Both the position numbers and the translations under genes were made by a program. Positions 45,750 through 54,515 of a stretch of 57,988 nt of DNA are shown one piece after another. The stretch lies in assembly GCA_020249145.1 (NCBI GenBank), contig JADCGF010000016.1, positions 1 through 57,988 of the forward strand, written 5' to 3'. This DNA is from Roseomonas sp. Lineage in GTDB: Bacteria > Pseudomonadota > Alphaproteobacteria > Acetobacterales > Acetobacteraceae. Position 1 is the stretch's first letter. Each line of letters begins with the position of its first letter. The notes under the pieces were generated by a model. The model saw only the letters and a program-made list of their open reading frames with translations, did no database searches and was not told the DNA's origin.

Positions 45750-46234
45750 CCGAGCGGCACGCCGGCCGCGTCCTTCGCGGTCCTGATCGTCTGCAAGGTC
45801 TGCACCCGCAGCACATTGGGCGCCCCCGTCAGCCGCGCGGTCAATTCATTCTCATGCGCCGTATTGCGCGCGACAAGGCGCAGCAGGAAATCCCCGCCGC
45901 CGCGGATCATGTGGCATTCGCGCACCTCCGGCCAGGAAGTTGCCAGCGCTTCAAACGCATCCAGCACGCTTTGCTTTTGCGATTCCAGGCCGACGAGCGC
46001 GAAGAACATCACCTCCCACCCCAGCGCGGTCGGGTCTATGTCGGCGTGGTAGCCGCGAATGACGGCCTCTTCTTCCAGCCGACGCACGCGGCGCAGGCAG
46101 GGGGGCGCAGAAAGATTGACGCGGCGCGCAAGCTCCACATTCGTTATGCGGCCATCTTCCTGGAGTTCCGCCAGAATCTGGCGGTCCAGAGAATCCAGGG
46201 CAGGCTCGGGGGCGGGGTTCTTGGTGTTGGGCAC
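45746..46234 (-). CDS. Lrp/AsnC family transcriptional regulator
   Basis: A 162-residue Lrp/AsnC regulator. The winged HTH is at about 14-60 ([20 protein letters not shown], then [16 protein letters not shown]). The C-terminal RAM ligand domain contains [14 protein letters not shown]. Relatives sense amino acids and often regulate the adjacent gene. It starts with GTG at 46234 and is divergent from trxB (127 nt apart). Confidence 0.9.
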   Translation of the reverse strand: MPNTKNPAPEPALDSLDRQILAELQEDGRITNVELARRVNLSAPPCLRRVRRLEEEAVIRGYHADIDPTALGWEVMFFALVGLESQKQSVLDAFEALATSWPEVRECHMIRGGGDFLLRLVARNTAHENELTARLTGAPNVLRVQTLQTIRTAKDAAGVPLG

Positions 46235-46361
46235 GGCCCTTCATTGCTCAAAACCGGCTTGCCGCGCAATATCATTCCAAGATCAAGCCGCCGCAATTCC
46301 TTGGCTTGCCCCGCCGGGGCAATCATCCGATATCCGCGGCAGCAATTCATGGGTGCGGATC

Positions 46362-47333
46362 GTGGCCGAGACATTTCAAAGCAAGCTTCTCATTCTAGGT
46401 GCCGGGCCGGCGGGCTATACGGCGGCCATCTATGCGGCGCGCGCGGGGCTTTCGCCCCTGCTGGTGGCGGGGATGCAGCCAGGCGGGCAGCTGACCATCA
46501 CCACTGATGTGGAAAATTACCCAGGCTTTGCGGAGGCCGTGCAAGGCCCCTGGCTGATGGACCAGATGGCCGCACAGGCGACCCATTGCGGCACCAAGGT
46601 GGTGCAGGATGTGATCACCTCCATTGATTTGACGCGCCGGCCCTTCTGCGCGGTGGGGGATTCCGGCGATGTCTATGTGGCGGAAGCGCTGGTGATCGCG
46701 ACCGGCGCGCAGGCGCGCTGGCTTGGCATTCCGGGTGAAAAGGAATTGGGCGGTTTCGGCGTTTCGGCTTGTGCCACCTGCGATGGTTTCTTTTATCGCG
46801 GCAAGGATGTGGCGGTGATTGGCGGCGGCAATTCCGCAACCGAGGAAGCGCTATATCTTTCCAACCTCGCGCGCCATGTCACGCTGATCCATCGGCGCGA
46901 TTCGCTGCGTTCCGAGAAAATCCTGCAACAGCGGCTTTTTGCCAAGCCTAATGTCTCGATCATGTGGAACACGCTGACGGAAGAAGTGCTGGCCGATACA
47001 TCAGGCCGCATGCCGGTGGCGCGGGGCCTCGCGCTGCGTGATCGCATCACGGGTGAGGCGCGGGAATTGAAGGTTGATGGGGTTTTCGTCGCCATTGGCC
47101 ATTCGCCGGCGACTGCGCTGTTCCAGGGCCAGATCGGCATGGATGCGGAAGGCTATATTGAAACCACGCCCGGCAGCACGCGCACTTCCATCCCTGGTGT
47201 TTTCGCTGCGGGCGATGTGCAGGACAAGATTTATCGCCAGGCCGTCACCGCTGCCGGCACCGGCTGCATGGCCGCGCTTGAGGCGGAAAAATACCTCGCT
47301 GCGCTTGAAGCGGGCCACGCGGCGGCGGCCTGA
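46362..47333 (+). CDS. trxB: thioredoxin-disulfide reductase
   Basis: A 323-residue flavoenzyme that transfers electrons from NADPH to thioredoxin. FAD motif GAGPAG at 13-18, redox pair Cys137-Ala-Thr-Cys140 in [15 protein letters not shown] motif [11 protein letters not shown] about 154-164, and the FAD end [10 protein letters not shown]. No ATG is available: GTG at 46362 gives the typical start [13 protein letters not shown] when formyl-Met is used, and GTG at 46353 is an alternative. Its stop overlaps lysR (TGATG). Confidence 0.95.
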   Translation: MAETFQSKLLILGAGPAGYTAAIYAARAGLSPLLVAGMQPGGQLTITTDVENYPGFAEAVQGPWLMDQMAAQATHCGTKVVQDVITSIDLTRRPFCAVGDSGDVYVAEALVIATGAQARWLGIPGEKELGGFGVSACATCDGFFYRGKDVAVIGGGNSATEEALYLSNLARHVTLIHRRDSLRSEKILQQRLFAKPNVSIMWNTLTEEVLADTSGRMPVARGLALRDRITGEARELKVDGVFVAIGHSPATALFQGQIGMDAEGYIETTPGSTRTSIPGVFAAGDVQDKIYRQAVTAAGTGCMAALEAEKYLAALEAGHAAAA

Positions 47334-48223
47334 TGCCGACCGATTGGGACAAGCTTCGTATCTTTCACGCGGTTGCGGAGGCAGGGTCCTTCACCCATGC
47401 GGGTGATACGCTGAACCTGAGCCAATCCGCGGTATCGCGTCAGATCCAGGCCCTGGAAGAAGCGCTGAATGTGCCGCTGTTTCATCGCCATGCGCGCGGC
47501 CTGATCCTGACCGAACAGGGCGAAACCTTGAACCGCACGGTGCGAGAGGTTTTCGCGAAACTCGCGATGACAGAAACCATGTTGACCGAAAGCCGCGAAC
47601 GCCCGGCGGGGCGGCTGAAAGTCACGTCCACCATCGGCTTTGGCAGTACCTGGCTGGCGCCGCGCTTGAAGAAATTGCTGGATATACATCCGGAAATCAG
47701 CGTGACGCTGCTATTGGATGATTCCGATTTGGATATCGCCATGCGCGAAGCGGATGTTGCGATCCGGATGCATGCGCCGCGGCAGCCGGAATTGATCCAG
47801 CGCCATATCGCAAGCTTTGGCTGGCGGATTTGTGGTGCCGCTTCCTATCTGAAGAGCATCGGGATTCCGCAGCGGCCCGAGGATTTGGACGCGCATCGGC
47901 TGATCATCTATGGCGACTACCAACCACCGATTGATAACATCAATTGGCTGGCTGAGGTGGGTCGCCGCCCCGGCACCGCCCGGCGCGCGGCGGTGGAGCT
48001 CAATTCCATGCCCGGCATGGTCCAGGCGGTGCGCAGTGGCCTGGGGCTGGCGGCGCTGCCGGAATATATCGGGGCGGAGCTGGATGAATTCGTCCAGGTG
48101 CTGCCGGGGGTGAAGGGGCCGAAGATTGAGGCCTATTTCGTCTATCCCGAAGAAATGAGGCATTCCAAGCGTGTAGCGGTGTTCCGGGATTTTTTGGTGG
48201 CGGAGTTGACCGGGGCGATTTGA
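47333..48223 (+). CDS. LysR family transcriptional regulator
   Basis: A 296-residue LysR-type regulator. The winged HTH lies at about 5-65 (LRIFHAVAEAGSFTHAGDTL and LSQSAVSRQIQALEE). The effector domain of two alpha/beta lobes fills 90-290. Coupled to trxB by TGATG, it is probably transcribed with it; whether it controls trxB is unknown. The small-RNA candidate starts within its 3' end. Confidence 0.9.
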   Translation: MPTDWDKLRIFHAVAEAGSFTHAGDTLNLSQSAVSRQIQALEEALNVPLFHRHARGLILTEQGETLNRTVREVFAKLAMTETMLTESRERPAGRLKVTSTIGFGSTWLAPRLKKLLDIHPEISVTLLLDDSDLDIAMREADVAIRMHAPRQPELIQRHIASFGWRICGAASYLKSIGIPQRPEDLDAHRLIIYGDYQPPIDNINWLAEVGRRPGTARRAAVELNSMPGMVQAVRSGLGLAALPEYIGAELDEFVQVLPGVKGPKIEAYFVYPEEMRHSKRVAVFRDFLVAELTGAI

Positions 48224-48234
48224 GTATCTGTAAC
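48206..48234 (+). promoter_or_regulatory. candidate promoter for small RNA
   Basis: TTGACC (48206-48211), 17-nt spacer, TGTAAC (48229-48234), overlapping the end of the LysR gene. The -35 box is good, the -10 weak. Transcription would start near 48,241, at the beginning of the structured region. Confidence 0.4.
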
Positions 48235-48235
48235 G

Positions 48236-48261
48236 GGCTTGTAGCAAGCCATGCGTTTTTT
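48236..48261 (+). terminator. intrinsic terminator-like hairpin after lysR with alternative overlapping hairpin
   Basis: GGCTTG (48236-48241) pairs with CAAGCC (48245-48250), followed by ATGCGTTTTTT, a plausible intrinsic terminator for trxB-lysR. The stem's 3' GCC is also part of an alternative stem, GCCATGC (48248-48254) / GCATGGC (48262-48268), whose loop holds the T-run. The two cannot form together, as in an attenuator. Confidence 0.5.
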
Positions 48262-48426
48262 GCATGGCCGCGTAGTCGAGAACGGGAACCACAACCAGGA
48301 CGAGAGCGGCTATAAATTGGGCATCCGAGATTTCGGAAGGGGTCCGTTGACCCCTCGTCTCCCAGACGTGAAGCCTCCCTGTTGACTTGGCCCGGAGACC
48401 TTACGGTTTTCGGGCCATTCTTTTTT
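48241..48426 (+). ncRNA. candidate structured small RNA
   Basis: A 287-base gap between lysR and a Bug gene contains, in order, GCCATGC/GCATGGC (48248-48268), a TCCGA/TCGGA hairpin (about 48324-48337), GGGGTC/GACCCC (about 48339-48354) and an outer GACGAG/CTCGTC pair (about 48299-48304 / 48354-48359). It ends in the strong GGCCCG/CGGGCC terminator. No open frame covers it. A 6S-like or regulatory RNA is possible; I cannot assign a family from memory. A leader for the Bug gene is the alternative, but a terminator before that gene's ATG argues for independent transcription or attenuation. Confidence 0.5.
48389..48426 (+). terminator. intrinsic terminator
   Basis: GGCCCG (48389-48394) pairs with CGGGCC (48411-48416), with an inner ACC/GGT stem, followed by ATTC and TTTTTT (48421-48426). 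This is the clearest Rho-independent terminator in the window. It lies 85 nt upstream of the Bug start. Confidence 0.75.
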
Positions 48427-48510
48427 GCAGCGGTCGCTTTCCCCTTGACGCGCGCCGCTTCCCGTCCTGCCATGGCTGAAAATTCAGCCCAAAGGGCAAA
48501 AAGGGGAAGC

Positions 48511-49482
48511 ATGTCAGGAACAACGCGCCGAAGCGCTTTGGGTTTGGGGGCCGCGCTGCTCGCCGCGCCGGCCTTGGGGCAGTCGCTATGGCCGACCGGC
48601 CCCATTCGCTTCATCGTCACCTTTCCGGCGGGCGGTTCCACAGATTTGCTTTCCCGCATCTGGTGCAATCGCATGGCGGAAATCACGGGGCAGCCCTTTG
48701 TGGTGGAAAACCGATCAGGCTCTGGCGGGAATGTCGGGACAGAGGCGATTGGCCGCGCCGCGCCGGATGGCAATACGATTGGGCTGGCATCGGTTGCTTC
48801 ACTTTCCATTGCGCCAACACTCTATCGGCGCCTGCCCTTCGATGTGACGCGGGATTTTTCGTATATTTGCGGGCTCTGGCAATTGCCGAATCTGCTGATC
48901 ACGCGGCTGGATTTTCCTGCCAATAGCGTCGCGGAATTGATCAGAGAGGCGCGCGCGCATCCGGGGCGTTATACTTTCGCAAGCTCCGGCGCGGGCACCA
49001 CGCTTCACCTTTCCGGGGAATTGTTCAAGCAAATGGCAGGCGTGGATATTCTGCATATCCCCTATCGCGGTGGTGCTCCGGCGCAGATTGATCTGCTGGC
49101 CGGGCGCGTTGACATGATGTTCGGCAATATCCCCGAAGCGGTGCGCGCCTTTCGCGAAGGCAAGGTGAAGGCGCTTGCCGTGACAGGCCCGCAGCGCAGC
49201 CCGCAAGCGCCGCAAATTCCCGCCATTGGTGAATTCCTGCCAGGATATGCCGTCACCTCCTGGGGAGGAGTGTGCGGCCCCGCCGGGATCGCGCCCGCCA
49301 TCATTGCGCGCATCGCGGAACTTGGCAGGCAGGCCGTGGAAAGCCCCGAAGTGCGCCGCCGTTATGAAGAAGCCGCCGCAGAGGTCTGGTGGGTATCCCC
49401 CGAAGCCTTGGCGCAATTCCGGCGCGAGAATGAGGAAAGCTTCGCGCCCTTGATCCGCGCCGCGGGCGCCGTGGTGGAATAG
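48511..49482 (+). CDS. Bug family (TctC-like) periplasmic substrate-binding protein
   Basis: A 323-residue Bug receptor. Its N-terminus has a twin-Arg (TTRRSALGLG) and hydrophobic core with ALGQ cleavage, so Tat or Sec export is possible. The mature WPTGPIRFIVTFPAGG and VENRSGSGGNVGTEAIG motifs define the family. It is strikingly similar in pattern to the next gene. AAGGGG lies before the ATG at 48511. No TctA/TctB genes nearby. Ligand unknown; carboxylates are common. Confidence 0.9.
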   Translation: MSGTTRRSALGLGAALLAAPALGQSLWPTGPIRFIVTFPAGGSTDLLSRIWCNRMAEITGQPFVVENRSGSGGNVGTEAIGRAAPDGNTIGLASVASLSIAPTLYRRLPFDVTRDFSYICGLWQLPNLLITRLDFPANSVAELIREARAHPGRYTFASSGAGTTLHLSGELFKQMAGVDILHIPYRGGAPAQIDLLAGRVDMMFGNIPEAVRAFREGKVKALAVTGPQRSPQAPQIPAIGEFLPGYAVTSWGGVCGPAGIAPAIIARIAELGRQAVESPEVRRRYEEAAAEVWWVSPEALAQFRRENEESFAPLIRAAGAVVE

Positions 49483-49550
49483 GTCTTGGCGCGCTTTGCA
49501 CAAGCCAGAGCCAATGCCATATGCTTGATATGAAAAACGGGAGGATCACC

Positions 49551-50531
49551 ATGAAAAACACCATCACACGCCGCACCGCTTTTGGCCTTGGCGCCGGCTT
49601 GCTGGCCGCGCCCGCCATTGTCAGCGCGCAAGGGAATTGGCCAACAGGCCCCATTCGCTTCATTGGGCTTTTCCCGCCTGGCGGGGGCACGGATATCCTT
49701 TCCCGCATCTGGTGCATTAAAATGAGCGAGATGACCGGCCAGCAATTCGTTGTCGAAAACCGTTCTGGTTCCGGCGGCAATGTGGGGACGGAAGCGATTG
49801 CGCGGTCCAACCCGGATGGCAATACCATTGGCCTTGCTTCCGTTGCCGCTTTGGCGATTTCACCAACGCTGTACAGCAGGCTGAATTTCAACGCCGCGCG
49901 TGACATCGCGCTGATCTCCGGGCTATGGCAATTGCCGAATATGCTCGTGGTGAACAATGATGTTCCGGCGCGGACCGTCCCTGAACTGATCGCGCTGCTG
50001 AAGGCCAATCCGGGCAAATATGCTTTCGCATCGTCAGGTTCCGGCACGACGGTGCATCTCTCTGGTGAGATGTTCAAATTCATGGCCGGCGTGGATATGC
50101 TGCATGTGCCCTATCGCGGCGCGGCGCCGGCGCATATTGATCTGGCGGGCGGGCGCGTTCACATGATTTTCGACAATATCCCGCAAGCTTTGGCCTTGGC
50201 GCGGGATGGCAAGGTGCGCGCCTTGGCCGTAACAGGCGCCCAGCGCAGCCCGCAAGCGCCCGAGATCCCAACCATGGCCGAATTCCTGCCGGGGTTTGAA
50301 ATCAGCTCCTGGGGCGGGGTCTGCGCGCCCGCGGGCATTTCTCCGGCGCTGATCCGGCGCATCAATGAACTCACCAAGCAGTCGCTGGAAACCGATGATA
50401 TCAAGCGGCGCTTTCATGAAAATGGCGCCACCACCTGGTACACCACGCCCGAGGAATTCGTGAAATTCCGCGCCGATAATGAAGCCGCCTTCGCGCCCTT
50501 GATCCGCGCATCCGGCGCCAAGGTGGATTGA
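49551..50531 (+). CDS. Bug family (TctC-like) periplasmic substrate-binding protein
   Basis: A 326-residue Bug receptor, tandem paralogue of the preceding gene: the VENRSGSGGNVGTEAI block, the ISGLWQLPN segment and the SSWGGVCAPAGISPALI region are shared almost word for word. It has a TRRTAFGLGAGLL signal and SAQ cleavage site. The ATG at 49551 follows GGGAGG. The gap from the previous stop is 68 bp with no terminator seen, so co-transcription is likely. Divergence in the middle may mean different ligands. Confidence 0.9.
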   Translation: MKNTITRRTAFGLGAGLLAAPAIVSAQGNWPTGPIRFIGLFPPGGGTDILSRIWCIKMSEMTGQQFVVENRSGSGGNVGTEAIARSNPDGNTIGLASVAALAISPTLYSRLNFNAARDIALISGLWQLPNMLVVNNDVPARTVPELIALLKANPGKYAFASSGSGTTVHLSGEMFKFMAGVDMLHVPYRGAAPAHIDLAGGRVHMIFDNIPQALALARDGKVRALAVTGAQRSPQAPEIPTMAEFLPGFEISSWGGVCAPAGISPALIRRINELTKQSLETDDIKRRFHENGATTWYTTPEEFVKFRADNEAAFAPLIRASGAKVD

Positions 50532-50617
50532 GGGCGCAGTGCCTCAAGCGCGGGATTCGCAGAGACAGAGGATCCGGATGTCTTCACTACATACTGGAAA
50601 CCTCTGTCGGCAGCGAC

Positions 50618-51122
50618 TTAGCGCTTAGGCAAATCCTGGAATAGTTTTGAAAGGATATCTGCCACCATTTCTGTGAGAAGGCGTGACGAGCGTGCCTGCA
50701 TTGCCGTACCAATCGCGTTCTGCTCGGCCTGAAGTTTTGGCGCGCTGGGGGAATTTGGACCCTGCTCCGCAATGGATGCGAGTTCGGCCGCAGTTAGTCG
50801 CTCAAGATGCGAACGAGCAAGGTTCAAATCCCATCGATCCTGGTAACGTGGCGCTACCTGTTGGATATACTGCACTAGCAACGCGCGCGCGCGTCTCGCC
50901 TAGTTCCGCCACGGCGAAGGCGTAAGTCTGTGTGCGGGATGCCGCTTGAAATGCTATGGTCGAAAGATTTCTACCAAGCCGTAATCGCCGTATAGCATCA
51001 AGCGCACGTTCCTCATCCTTAGAGGTGACACCCTGCGCGGCAAGAGAAAAAGCATGCGTCGTAAAAAAAGTTATGGCGGTTGCCCGAATAAAACCACGGC
51101 GAGATCCAGGGTAGAACGACAT
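50618..51122 (-). pseudogene. secreted protein gene frameshifted at a CG repeat (DUF2059-like?)
   Basis: Two minus-strand frames join into one plausible protein. From ATG 51122 the first frame gives a Tat/Sec-like signal (FIRATAITFF) and then ERALDAIRRLRLGRNLSTIA; it runs off frame at about 50,885. The second frame (to 50618) continues LVQYIQQVAPRYQDRWDLN and LERLTAAELASIAEQG. The break is inside (CG)6 at 50,882-50,893; one more CG unit would fuse them as RARALLVQY. The second half weakly resembles DUF2059. It could be phase-variable, decayed, or a sequencing error. Confidence 0.6.
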
Positions 51123-51212
51123 TTTCAAAGCCCTTGAGAGTACGTCTTGCTTTAACAATAACCGCGTATCTCGAACAAGGGATTTTATGACTTGGAACGC
51201 TCACCCCTACCC

Positions 51213-51740
51213 TTAGGCCGTGCGCCTGTTCCACGGCATCAGCGCCAAGAAATTCGCCATGGGGCAAAGCCCCATGATGCCGGCAAACATCAGGCCCGCG
51301 CCGACAAAGGCGGAAAGCGCATGAAAGCGCGGGTCTACCAGCGCGCCCAGTACCGCGCCCAGCAGCACCAGGCTGCCCGCAGTGATTTGCACCTGCCGCA
51401 TGATCGGCAGCGGCGCGCGCTTGTCTTCCACAAGCTTCATGCCGACCGCCGCCAGCGCAGCAAGGCCGCCTTCCACCAGGAGCACACGGCAGCCAGGCGC
51501 GGCGGCAGCAAGCGCGCCCGCGTTCTGGGCCGTGCGGCTACCCGATTGGCAATGGAAAATCACCGTGGCCCCCGGCGGGATGCCAAGCGCCGCATTCCCC
51601 AGCCGAGATACCGGCAGATGGACAGACCCGGGCACATGGGTCCGCGCCCGTTCATCGGCTTCGCGAATATCTACCAGAACCGCGTCCCCCGAGACGATCA
51701 GGCCAGCGGCCTCGCGGGCGGGAATGAATTCCACATTCAT
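51213..51740 (-). CDS. rhodanese / DUF2892 membrane protein
   Basis: A 175-residue fusion. Residues 1-105 form a rhodanese domain with catalytic Cys64 in IFHCQSGSRT. Residues about 115-170 form two membrane helices (DUF2892; SLVLLGAVLGALVD, and GAGLMFAGIMGLC). The layout is that of YgaP, an inner-membrane sulfurtransferase. It may carry sulfane sulfur or detoxify sulfide at the membrane. Monocistronic; ATG at 51740. Confidence 0.88.
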   Translation of the reverse strand: MNVEFIPAREAAGLIVSGDAVLVDIREADERARTHVPGSVHLPVSRLGNAALGIPPGATVIFHCQSGSRTAQNAGALAAAAPGCRVLLVEGGLAALAAVGMKLVEDKRAPLPIMRQVQITAGSLVLLGAVLGALVDPRFHALSAFVGAGLMFAGIMGLCPMANFLALMPWNRRTA

Positions 51741-51806
51741 GGCGATGTTCCTACAGCAGACGCCGTTGACATAAATTCGTCACACCTCACACTCAAGCAA
51801 AAGCTA

Positions 51807-52475
51807 TCAGAAATCGAGATCGGCATAATGTCCAGGCGGGATCAGCCCGCTGATCCGGTCTTGCAGCAGGGGCCGGAAGGATGGGCGGGATTTCACCCGC
51901 GCATACCAATCCTTGGCGGCATCATTCAGCGCCCAATCCACATCGCCAAGGTAATCCAGCGCCGAGAGATGCGCCGCCGCCGCCAAATCCGCGAGAGACA
52001 GCGCATTCCCCCCAAGCCAAGGCCGTGTTTCCGCAAGCCAGCCCAGGTAATCCAGATGCGGGCGCAAATTGGCATAACCGGCGCGAATGGTCCCGGCATC
52101 CGGATTGCCGCGCCCCAGAAGCTGCTTCATCTGTTTTTCAAACAGCAGGTTCCGCCCAACTTCCAGGTGGAACTTGCCATCAAACCACGCCACCAGGCGT
52201 CGGATTTCCGCCCTTTCGCCAAGCGAGCGCCCGAGCAGCGGCATATCCGGATAGGCTTCATCCAGATATTCGCAAATTGCGTAGGAATCGATGATGCAAA
52301 AGCCGTTTTCTTCCTGCAGCACGGGCACCGTGCAGGCAGGGTTGATGGCGAGGAATTCCTCGCGCCTTTCCCAAACCCTTTCAACGCGCAGATCAAAGGG
52401 AATGCGCTTTTCCGCCAAGGCGAGGCGCACCTTACGCGCATAGGGAGAGAGGGGGAGGTGATAGAGAATCCGCAC
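51807..52475 (-). CDS. glutathione S-transferase family protein
   Basis: A 222-residue two-domain GST. The thioredoxin-like N-terminal domain begins RILYHLPLSPYARKVRLAL, with the catalytic Ser in SPYARK and the cis-proline region TVPVLQEENG. The all-helical C-terminal domain has the conserved LADLAAAAHLSALDYLGDV. It starts with GTG at 52475. Substrate unknown. It is divergent from the aminotransferase with 158 nt between starts. Confidence 0.9.
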   Translation of the reverse strand: MRILYHLPLSPYARKVRLALAEKRIPFDLRVERVWERREEFLAINPACTVPVLQEENGFCIIDSYAICEYLDEAYPDMPLLGRSLGERAEIRRLVAWFDGKFHLEVGRNLLFEKQMKQLLGRGNPDAGTIRAGYANLRPHLDYLGWLAETRPWLGGNALSLADLAAAAHLSALDYLGDVDWALNDAAKDWYARVKSRPSFRPLLQDRISGLIPPGHYADLDF

Positions 52476-52633
52476 CGCGCGCTTATGCCACCCGGAAGCC
52501 GCCGGCGCAAAGCACTACCCGGAAAATGGGGGGTGCATGGCACCACAAAACATGTTGAACTGACACAGCCAGGGTAGAAAAGCTTATGGCCCCGTAAGAA
52601 CCAATGGCCGCCCAAGGATGAGGAGGACCGCAC

Positions 52634-53968
52634 ATGACACCGCCGCTTGATGCATCCGCCGCGCCGCGCAATTCCGATCTGGAAGCAGCGCTGGCCGAAG
52701 CGCGGGAGAATTATTCCAGCATCCGCCCCAATAGCGCCACCGCGCATGAGAAAGCCCGCGCCGTGATGCCGGGTGGCAATACGCGCACAACGCTGTTCTA
52801 CACGCCCTTCCCCACCGCGATGAAAAGCGGCCAGGGCTGCTACCTGGAAGATATTGACGGCAACAAATACCTGGACCTTTGCGGCGAGTATACCGCGGGG
52901 CTTTTCGGCCATTCAGACCCGCGCATTCAGGCGCTGCTATTCCAAGTGATCCAGAACGGAATCAGCCTGGCCTCGGTCGGCGAGAATGAGGCGAAGCTTG
53001 CCGCCATTCTCTGTGCGCGTTTCCCTGCCCTGGAATTGGTGCGCTTCACCAATAGCGGGACCGAGGCCAATCTGATGGCGGTAGCGGCGGCGCGCGCCCA
53101 TACGGGACGCGGCAAGATCATCGCCTTCCGCGGCGGCTATCATGGCGGCGTGATGAGCTTCGTCACCGGTGGCAGCGTGGTGAATGCGCCGTTTTCGGTC
53201 ACACTTGCCGAATATAACGACCTGCCCGGCACATTGGCGCTGATCCGCGAACACGCCGCTGATCTGGCCGCCGTGCTGCTGGAACCCATGATGGGCAGCG
53301 GCGGCTGCATCCCTGCCACGCGCGACTTTCTGGCCGGCTTGCGGGAAGCCACCCGCGAGGCGGGTGCGATGCTGATTTTCGATGAGGTGATGACAAGCCG
53401 TCACACCGCAGGCGGCTTGCAGAAGCTGTATGGGATCACGCCTGATCTCGTCTCCCTCGGCAAATACATTGCGGGCGGCATGTCCTTCGGCGCCTTTGGC
53501 GGGCGGGCGGATGTCATGTCGGTTTTTGATTCCCACAAGCCCGGCGCGCTGACCCATTCCGGCACCTTCAACAACAACGTATTGTCCATGTCAGCAGGCA
53601 CGCTGGCGATGGGCGCGATTTTTGATGACACTGCCGCAGAGGATTTGCGCAAGCGTGGCGATGGGCTGCGCGATGCTTTGAACGCAATTTGCGCCAAGCA
53701 TGGTGTTGCCATGCAATTCACCGGCATTGGCAGCATGGTGCAGCCGCATTTCCGCCGGGGCCTGATCCTGCGGCCCTATACCGCCAGCGCTCAGGAGGAA
53801 GGGCTTAGGGAATTATTCTTCCTGGATATGATGAAGGCCGGCATTTACATCGCCCGCCGCGGCATGGTGGCGCTTAGCCTGCCGGTGGGTGAGGCGGAAC
53901 TCGCGCGTTATATCGCGGCGGTGGAGGAATTCTGCGCTTCCCGCAAGCCGCTGATGGTGGCCGCATAG
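52634..53968 (+). CDS. class III aminotransferase, glutamate-1-semialdehyde aminomutase-like
   Basis: A 444-residue PLP enzyme of class III (HemL-like) aminotransferases. The catalytic lysine is Lys277 in SLGKYIAGG. PLP-binding GTEANLMAVAAARAHTGRGK and the DEV motif before TSRH are intact. HemL proper is about 430 residues; this one has an extra 40-residue N-terminal extension, and the family also includes beta-amino acid and other transaminases, so chlorophyll/haem synthesis is not assured. AGGAGG precedes the ATG at 52634. Confidence 0.85.
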   Translation: MTPPLDASAAPRNSDLEAALAEARENYSSIRPNSATAHEKARAVMPGGNTRTTLFYTPFPTAMKSGQGCYLEDIDGNKYLDLCGEYTAGLFGHSDPRIQALLFQVIQNGISLASVGENEAKLAAILCARFPALELVRFTNSGTEANLMAVAAARAHTGRGKIIAFRGGYHGGVMSFVTGGSVVNAPFSVTLAEYNDLPGTLALIREHAADLAAVLLEPMMGSGGCIPATRDFLAGLREATREAGAMLIFDEVMTSRHTAGGLQKLYGITPDLVSLGKYIAGGMSFGAFGGRADVMSVFDSHKPGALTHSGTFNNNVLSMSAGTLAMGAIFDDTAAEDLRKRGDGLRDALNAICAKHGVAMQFTGIGSMVQPHFRRGLILRPYTASAQEEGLRELFFLDMMKAGIYIARRGMVALSLPVGEAELARYIAAVEEFCASRKPLMVAA

Positions 53969-54011
53969 CCTGGGCGGGGCTGGTTTTTGGCCCCGCCACC
54001 CCTGGGTCGCG

Positions 54012-54344
54012 TCAGCGCCGATCCTTGCGAGATCTGAAGCCGCTGGCCTCACGCTGTCGCCAATAGGATTCTTGCAGCAATTTCAGCGCTACGCCAGGAT
54101 GGTCACGGGAGATGACGCTGATCGGCAGTATATCGCATACCTTGGAAAGGGCCACACTGCGCGGACGGGAGCAGCCGGCAAGCTCCATATCCGGGGCGCC
54201 TTAGGCGGAGATACGCCGGACTCCTCCACATTCGCCCGCCTGCGCCGCAGGGGTTGGTCCGGGCTCGGCCCGCGTCAGGCGCACCAGATTCCCGACCTCA
54301 AGTATCGGGACAGGGCGCCCACGAGCGCGAAATTGCAGTTTCAT
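54012..54344 (-). pseudogene. possible small gene with internal stop
   Basis: From an ATG at 54344 with AGGGA upstream, a 47-residue frame (KLQFRARGRPVPILEVGN) ends at TAA 54201-54203. The same frame then reopens from ATG 54188 with a coherent 58-residue sequence (DILPISVISRDHPGVALKLL). Both parts look coding and together could be one 110-codon gene with an in-frame stop, or two short genes. No family recognised. The rest of the 53,969-54,515 gap holds nothing I can name. Confidence 0.3.
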
Positions 54345-54461
54345 TGGCGGTATCCCTGCATATCCTGCATGAGAATAATTTCCTTTTTCGGTCTCCAAAA
54401 CGTGACCGCTGGTAATCTCACATTAAAATGTCAGGATTCCGAGTAGGGACTTAACAAGTTT

Positions 54462-54490
54462 CTTGACTTAGGTGTTAGAATTTTGCAATA
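54462..54490 (+). promoter_or_regulatory. promoter candidate for FlaG-like gene
   Basis: TTGACT, 17-nt spacer, CAATAT lie 26-54 nt before the ATG at 54516. The spacer includes TTAGAATTT (54475-54483), also found in the box before flagellin 1 (TTTAGAATTTATTAACTAT). The match is suggestive of a shared flagellar element but short. Confidence 0.35.
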
Positions 54491-54515
54491 TCATTTAACG
54501 CTCGGAGTGAATGCA

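Noticed and set aside
54072..54446. 124-codon plus-strand frame between the aminotransferase and FlaG-like gene
   Set aside because: No recognisable motif, no ribosome-binding site, and the opposite strand looks more coding.
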